Source of the DNA: Arthrobacter sp. AFG20
Lineage (GTDB): Bacteria; Actinomycetota; Actinomycetes; Actinomycetales; Micrococcaceae
DNA: 64,000 nucleotides
Direction: 5' to 3'
NCBI RefSeq assembly: GCF_002892795.1
Contig: NZ_PJMC01000016.1
Coordinates: 46,638 to 110,637 of the forward strand
The position numbers and the translations under genes are program-made. The notes below the pieces were generated by a model. The model ran no database searches. It was not told the DNA's origin and was given only the letters and a program-made list of their open reading frames with translations. This document shows, piece after piece, positions 60,471-64,000 of the stretch (positions within the stretch are counted from its first letter, which is position 1; each line of letters opens with the position of its first letter).

Positions 60471-62060
60471 TTAACCCTTGGCGTCGATCTCCTGGTAGAT
60501 GCCTGCCATCCAGGACTCGACGTCGTCCGCGGTGCGGGGGAGCGCCGCGCTGAGGTTCACGGGGCCCTCGGCCGTCATCAGGATGTCGTCCTCGATGCGC
60601 ACGCCAATGCCGCGGTACTCCTCGGGAATGGCGAGGTCTTCCTGCTTGAAGTACAGGCCCGGTTCGATGGTGAAAACCATGCCCTCCCGCAGCACGCCGT
60701 CCAGGTAGAGTTCCCGCTTGGCCTGGGCGCAGTCGTGGACGTCGAGGCCGAGGTGGTGGCTGGTGCCGTGCGGCATCCAGCGCCGGTGCTGCTGGCCGTC
60801 CTCGCCGAGGGCCTCCTCGACGGAGACAGGGAGCAGACCCCATTCCGCAAGCCGCTCCGCGAGGACAGTGGTGGCGGCGGTGTGGATGTCGCGGAACTTC
60901 ACGCCGATCCTGGCGGCCGCGAAGCCGGCGTCGGCCGCGTCCAGGACCGCTTCGTAGATTTTGCGCTGCACGTCCGAGAAGGTGCCGTTGGCCGGCAGCG
61001 TGCGGGTGATGTCCGCAGTGTAGAGCGAATCGGCCTCGACGCCGGCGTCCAGCAGGAGGAGCTCCCCGGCGTTGATCTTGCCGGTGTTGCGGGTCCAGTG
61101 GAGGACGGTGGCGTTGTTGCCGGAAGCGGCGATGGTGTCGTAGCCGAGTTCGTTGCCTTCCTCCCGGGCACGGGCGAAGAAGGCGCCTTCCACCACGCGT
61201 TCGCCGCGGAAGTGCGTCAGGGCGCGGGGCAGGGCCTTGACCACTTCGGTGAAGCCTTCCACGGTGGCGGCTACCGCGGTCTGCATCTGCTCGATTTCCC
61301 ACTCGTCCTTGGTCAGCCGCAACTCGGAGAGTGCCTCGGACAGCTTCTCGTCGAGGGCGTCCAGCACGCCAAGGTCCAGATTGTCCGGATCCTTGGCGGT
61401 GTTGTAGCGGGCGGTGTCCACGAGCGCGTCGATGTTGTCGTCCACCTTGCGTACCAGGCGGATGGAGATGCCGCCGATTTCGGGGGCGCCGACGTTCTTG
61501 GTGACGGCCACCTCGAGTTCGTCGATGTGGGCGGTGGGGATTCCGAGCCGGGCCTCAAACTCGGCCAGCGTAGGCCGTGCACCGATCCAGAATTCCCCCG
61601 ACCGCGCGTCGGCGTAGAACTGTTCGGTGTCCCGTCCGGCCAGCGGCCGGAAGTAGAGCGTGGCGCGGTGGCTGCCGCCGTCGTCGCCCTTTCCTTCCCC
61701 TACGGGTTCGAAGATGAGCACGGCGTCGGGCTCATGGTCCAGCCCGAGGCCGGTGAGGTGGGCGAAGCCGGAGTGCGGCCGGAACCGGTAGTCGCAGTCG
61801 TTGGAGCGGACCTTCAGGGGGCCGGCCGGAAGCACCAGGCGTTCACCCTTGAACTGGTCGGAGATGGCCCGGCGCCTCCTCGCGGCGTGGCTGGCAACGG
61901 CGTCCCGTTCAGGGGTCACCTGCGGCTCGGGCGCCCAGCTGCTGGCCATGAAGGCCTTGAAAGCGGCGGAACTGGGCCGCTGGGAGCGGTTGTTGACGCG
62001 CTCTTCCAGGGGCTGGGAAGCTGTGTTTTCACCGTGGTGGGTGTTGTCTGCATCGTTCAC
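60471..62060 (-). CDS. pepP: Xaa-Pro aminopeptidase (aminopeptidase P family)
   Basis: The 529-residue M24B metallopeptidase removes N-terminal residues before proline. An N-terminal creatinase-like domain (about 55-250) precedes the pita-bread domain. Metal ligands are visible: the two Asp in LLLLDAGVEADSLYTADITR, the His in PHGTSHHLGLDVHD, the Glu in FTIEPGLYF and the Glu in VRIEDDILMT. The first 50 residues are hydrophilic and variable. Convergent with the stress protein. Confidence 0.94.
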   Translation of the reverse strand: MNDADNTHHGENTASQPLEERVNNRSQRPSSAAFKAFMASSWAPEPQVTPERDAVASHAARRRRAISDQFKGERLVLPAGPLKVRSNDCDYRFRPHSGFAHLTGLGLDHEPDAVLIFEPVGEGKGDDGGSHRATLYFRPLAGRDTEQFYADARSGEFWIGARPTLAEFEARLGIPTAHIDELEVAVTKNVGAPEIGGISIRLVRKVDDNIDALVDTARYNTAKDPDNLDLGVLDALDEKLSEALSELRLTKDEWEIEQMQTAVAATVEGFTEVVKALPRALTHFRGERVVEGAFFARAREEGNELGYDTIAASGNNATVLHWTRNTGKINAGELLLLDAGVEADSLYTADITRTLPANGTFSDVQRKIYEAVLDAADAGFAAARIGVKFRDIHTAATTVLAERLAEWGLLPVSVEEALGEDGQQHRRWMPHGTSHHLGLDVHDCAQAKRELYLDGVLREGMVFTIEPGLYFKQEDLAIPEEYRGIGVRIEDDILMTAEGPVNLSAALPRTADDVESWMAGIYQEIDAKG

Positions 62061-62153
62061 CGTCCAATAGTCTCACCAGCCGAGCGGCTTAGGCCAACAC
62101 CGGCGCGGGAGGGCGAATCACGCCCTTCCCGGGCACAGGGGCGCCCCATCTAC

Positions 62154-62159
62154 TAGGCT
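62154..62159 (+). promoter_or_regulatory. -10 box TAGGCT of leaderless PHP gene
   Basis: TAGGCT is followed by GGGCTG (six bases) and the GTG at 62166. Confidence 0.5.
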
Positions 62160-62165
62160 GGGCTG

Positions 62166-63011
62166 GTGAGGATAGATCTGCACGCCCACTCGAATATTTC
62201 CGACGGCACGGAGACCCCGGCGGAGGTCATGGCAGCCGCGGCGGCGGCGGGGCTGAACGTCATTGCGCTGACGGACCACGACTCCACGGACGGCTGGGCG
62301 GAAGCGTCCCGGGCGGCGATTGACAACGGCGTGGCACTGGTGCCCGGCATGGAGATTTCCTGCCGGACGGAGCAGGGGATCAGCGTCCACCTCCTGAGCT
62401 ACCTGCACGACCCCACGCACCCGGGCCTGCTCGAGGAAATCACGAAGGCCAGGGACGCCCGCCTGACCCGCGCCGAACGCATGGTCACGCTGCTGGCCGA
62501 GGACTACCCCCTGACCTGGGACGACGTGATCCACCATGTGGCGCCGGGGGCCACGCTGGGACGCCCGCACATCGCCGACGCCCTGGTGGCGGCGGGAGTG
62601 GTGGCGGACCGGTCCGAGGCCTTCACCTCGATCCTTACCTCCCATTCGCGCTATTTCGTGCAGCACTACGCGCCGGAGCCGGCCCTCGCCGTCGAACTGG
62701 TCCGCGACGCCGGCGGCGTTCCCGTCTTTGCGCACCCTGTCGCCTCCGCACGCGGGCGGGTGGTGGGCGAAAGCACGTACCACGACATGATCGACGCCGG
62801 CCTGGCCGGGCTGGAGGTCAACCACCGGGACAACCCCGAGGAGGGCCGGGAGTTTCTGCGGAAGCTGGCCGCCCAGCACGGGCTAGTTGTGACCGGGTCC
62901 TCGGACTACCACGGCCTGGGCAAGCCGAACAGGCTGGGCGAGAACCTGACCGCCCCGGACGTCCTCGACCGGATCGAGGAGCTGGGGACGGGGACACCCG
63001 TGGTCCGCTGA
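62166..63011 (+). CDS. PHP-domain phosphoesterase
   Basis: The 281-residue single PHP domain protein. Motif I RIDLHAHSNISDGTETPAEV, motif II LTDHDSTDGW, further metal ligands in GMEISC and SSDYHGLGKP. Such proteins (TrpH/RNase AM type) hydrolyse 3',5'-nucleotide bisphosphate or short 5'-RNA. Convergent with the DNA methyltransferase, eight bases apart. Confidence 0.92.
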   Translation: MRIDLHAHSNISDGTETPAEVMAAAAAAGLNVIALTDHDSTDGWAEASRAAIDNGVALVPGMEISCRTEQGISVHLLSYLHDPTHPGLLEEITKARDARLTRAERMVTLLAEDYPLTWDDVIHHVAPGATLGRPHIADALVAAGVVADRSEAFTSILTSHSRYFVQHYAPEPALAVELVRDAGGVPVFAHPVASARGRVVGESTYHDMIDAGLAGLEVNHRDNPEEGREFLRKLAAQHGLVVTGSSDYHGLGKPNRLGENLTAPDVLDRIEELGTGTPVVR

Positions 63012-63019
63012 CTCCCTAC

Positions 63020-63892
63020 CTACGCGGGTGGGTAGGACGCGATCTCGGCGTGCGCCCCGAGCCGTTTGGCCATGACGTCGATGGCCGGCTGGTTCTGGTC
63101 CACGCAGACGAACCTGCGCCCCAACTTGGCAGCGACGGCGCCGAGCGTGCCGGACCCGGCGAAGAAGTCGAGGCACCAGTCACCCTGACGGCTGGACGCG
63201 GCCACCACGCGCCGCACCAGGCCCTCGGGTTTCTGCGTGGGGTACCCGGTCTTTTCCTTGCCCGTGGGGGAGACGATGGTGTGCCACCAGACGTCCGTGG
63301 GCAGCTTGCCCAGCTCGCGCTTGGCCGGCGTCACGAGCCCCGGGGCCATGTAGGGCTCCCGGTCCACCTCGGCGCTGTTGAAGTGGTACTTGGCCGGGTT
63401 TTTGACGTAGACGAGGATGTTGTCGTGCTTGGTGGGCCAGCGGTTTTTGGCGCGTGCACCGTAGTCGTAGGCCCAGATGATCTCGTTCAGGAAGCACTCG
63501 CGGCCGAAGATGGCATCCAGCATCACCTTGGCGTAGTGCACCTCACGGTAGTCAAGGTGCAGGTACAGGGTTCCGTCGTCGGCCAGGAGCCGCCAGGCCT
63601 CCACCAGGCGGGGCTCGAGGAAGGACCAGTAGTCACTGAAGGCGTCGTCGTAGCGGTGCAGGGCGCCCTTGATCGTGTCGTAGGAGCGGCCCTTGAAGCC
63701 CACCCGGTCGCCGTCGCCGCCGGCGTTGAGCACCATCCTTGTTTCCTGGCGCTGCTGGGCCCGGCCGGTGTTGAAGGGCGGGTCCACGTAAATGAGTGTG
63801 AAGGCGCCGTCCGGCAGCGAGGGGAGGAAGTCCGCGTTATCCGCGTGCACCACCAGATTGCTGCCGTCCGGCGCCCAGACAGTTTCAGTCAT
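63020..63892 (-). CDS. Solitary beta-class DNA methyltransferase
   Basis: The 290-residue DNA methyltransferase has catalytic DPPF at 37-40 (IYVDPPFNTG) before the SAM motif FFAGSGTLGA at about 243-252, the order of the beta class (N6-adenine or N4-cytosine). A GYPTQKPEGLVRRVV motif precedes it. No restriction endonuclease gene is adjacent. ATG at 63892 lies five bases after the stop of the upstream gene, so it is co-transcribed. It may be an orphan epigenetic enzyme; the recognition site is unknown. Confidence 0.9.
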   Translation of the reverse strand: MTETVWAPDGSNLVVHADNADFLPSLPDGAFTLIYVDPPFNTGRAQQRQETRMVLNAGGDGDRVGFKGRSYDTIKGALHRYDDAFSDYWSFLEPRLVEAWRLLADDGTLYLHLDYREVHYAKVMLDAIFGRECFLNEIIWAYDYGARAKNRWPTKHDNILVYVKNPAKYHFNSAEVDREPYMAPGLVTPAKRELGKLPTDVWWHTIVSPTGKEKTGYPTQKPEGLVRRVVAASSRQGDWCLDFFAGSGTLGAVAAKLGRRFVCVDQNQPAIDVMAKRLGAHAEIASYPPA

Positions 63893-63897
63893 TGAGG

Positions 63898-64000
63898 CTA
63901 TGGGGCCTCGGTGCCGGGCTGCGAACCGGTTGCGGCGGATTCGCCGCCGGAGACCACTTCGCCGTTGCGGCGGCGCGTGCGGGTGCGGCTGCGGCGGGGG
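63898..64000 (-). CDS. C-terminal tail of an Arg-rich protein, cut by window edge
   Basis: An open frame on the minus strand reaches the window edge and ends with TAG at 63900-63898. The tail reads PRRSRTRTRRRNGEVVSGGE and then SAATGSQPGTEAP. Such RS/RT-rich ends are seen in DEAD-box RNA helicases of actinobacteria, but too little is visible to decide. It is directly upstream of the methyltransferase gene. Confidence 0.5.
   Translation of the reverse strand, partial: PRRSRTRTRRRNGEVVSGGESAATGSQPGTEAP

Overview
The window is high-GC DNA from an actinobacterium, most likely Arthrobacter or a close relative in the Micrococcaceae. Gene content, the many GTG starts and the protein families support this; the genus is an inference. 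I count about 65 genes. Nearly all are ordinary chromosomal genes with short spacers. I see no insertion sequence, prophage, CRISPR array, tRNA or rRNA.

Layout. 1-12.5 kb is an accessory-looking stretch: a lipoprotein; a minus-strand operon lrp-DUF1761-corA plus a ZapE C-terminal domain protein; an MFS exporter; a winged-helix repressor with a striking operator; an Lrp regulator and an MFS/LysR divergent pair; nitronate monooxygenase, sugar kinase, pirin and NUDIX genes. 12.8-17.7 kb holds rsgA and a four-gene osmolyte (OpuC/ProU-type) ABC operon. 17.9-26.6 kb holds an aminotransferase, PPK2, xseA/xseB, ispH, rmuC and ychF. 26.8-34.1 kb is a peptide ABC transporter interrupted by an antisense PH-domain gene. 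34.1-46.5 kb holds an SGNH lipoprotein, typA, fdxA-dapC, gltA, dapD and dapE. 46.6-49.9 kb is a gluABCD-type glutamate transporter. 50-64 kb holds a LOG protein, a DivIVA-domain protein, a PIG-V-type mannosyltransferase, DUF3117, an O-methyltransferase, sigE and its anti-sigma factor, tatB, mrp, a DUF1003 protein, a CBS/MgtE-N protein, a stress protein, aminopeptidase P, a PHP phosphoesterase, a lone DNA methyltransferase and the tail of one more gene.

Functional themes. dapC, dapD and dapE give three steps of the succinylase branch to meso-diaminopimelate and lysine. From family knowledge, the order xseB/xseA, ispH, ychF, typA, fdx-dapC, dapD-dapE, LOG, DUF3117, O-methyltransferase-sigE-anti-sigma-tatB-mrp follows the Mycobacterium tuberculosis backbone between about Rv1107c and Rv1232c. 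The transporters appear to be inserted into that backbone.

Most notable signals. (1) A 14-bp-period iteron array ends in a perfect 20-bp palindrome lying exactly over the -35 and spacer of a leaderless repressor promoter. (2) About 18 genes share the layout TAnnnT, then 6-8 bases, then the start codon, which suggests widespread leaderless transcription. (3) An ATPase-less ZapE C-terminal domain protein is coupled to corA. (4) The intrinsic terminator of typA lies inside the first codons of the next gene. (5) A coding minisatellite sits in a mannosyltransferase gene. (6) A perfect 22-bp inverted repeat follows rsgA. (7) An MFS gene remnant lies beside its likely former regulator. I found no convincing new multi-gene system; the most novel items are regulatory architectures.
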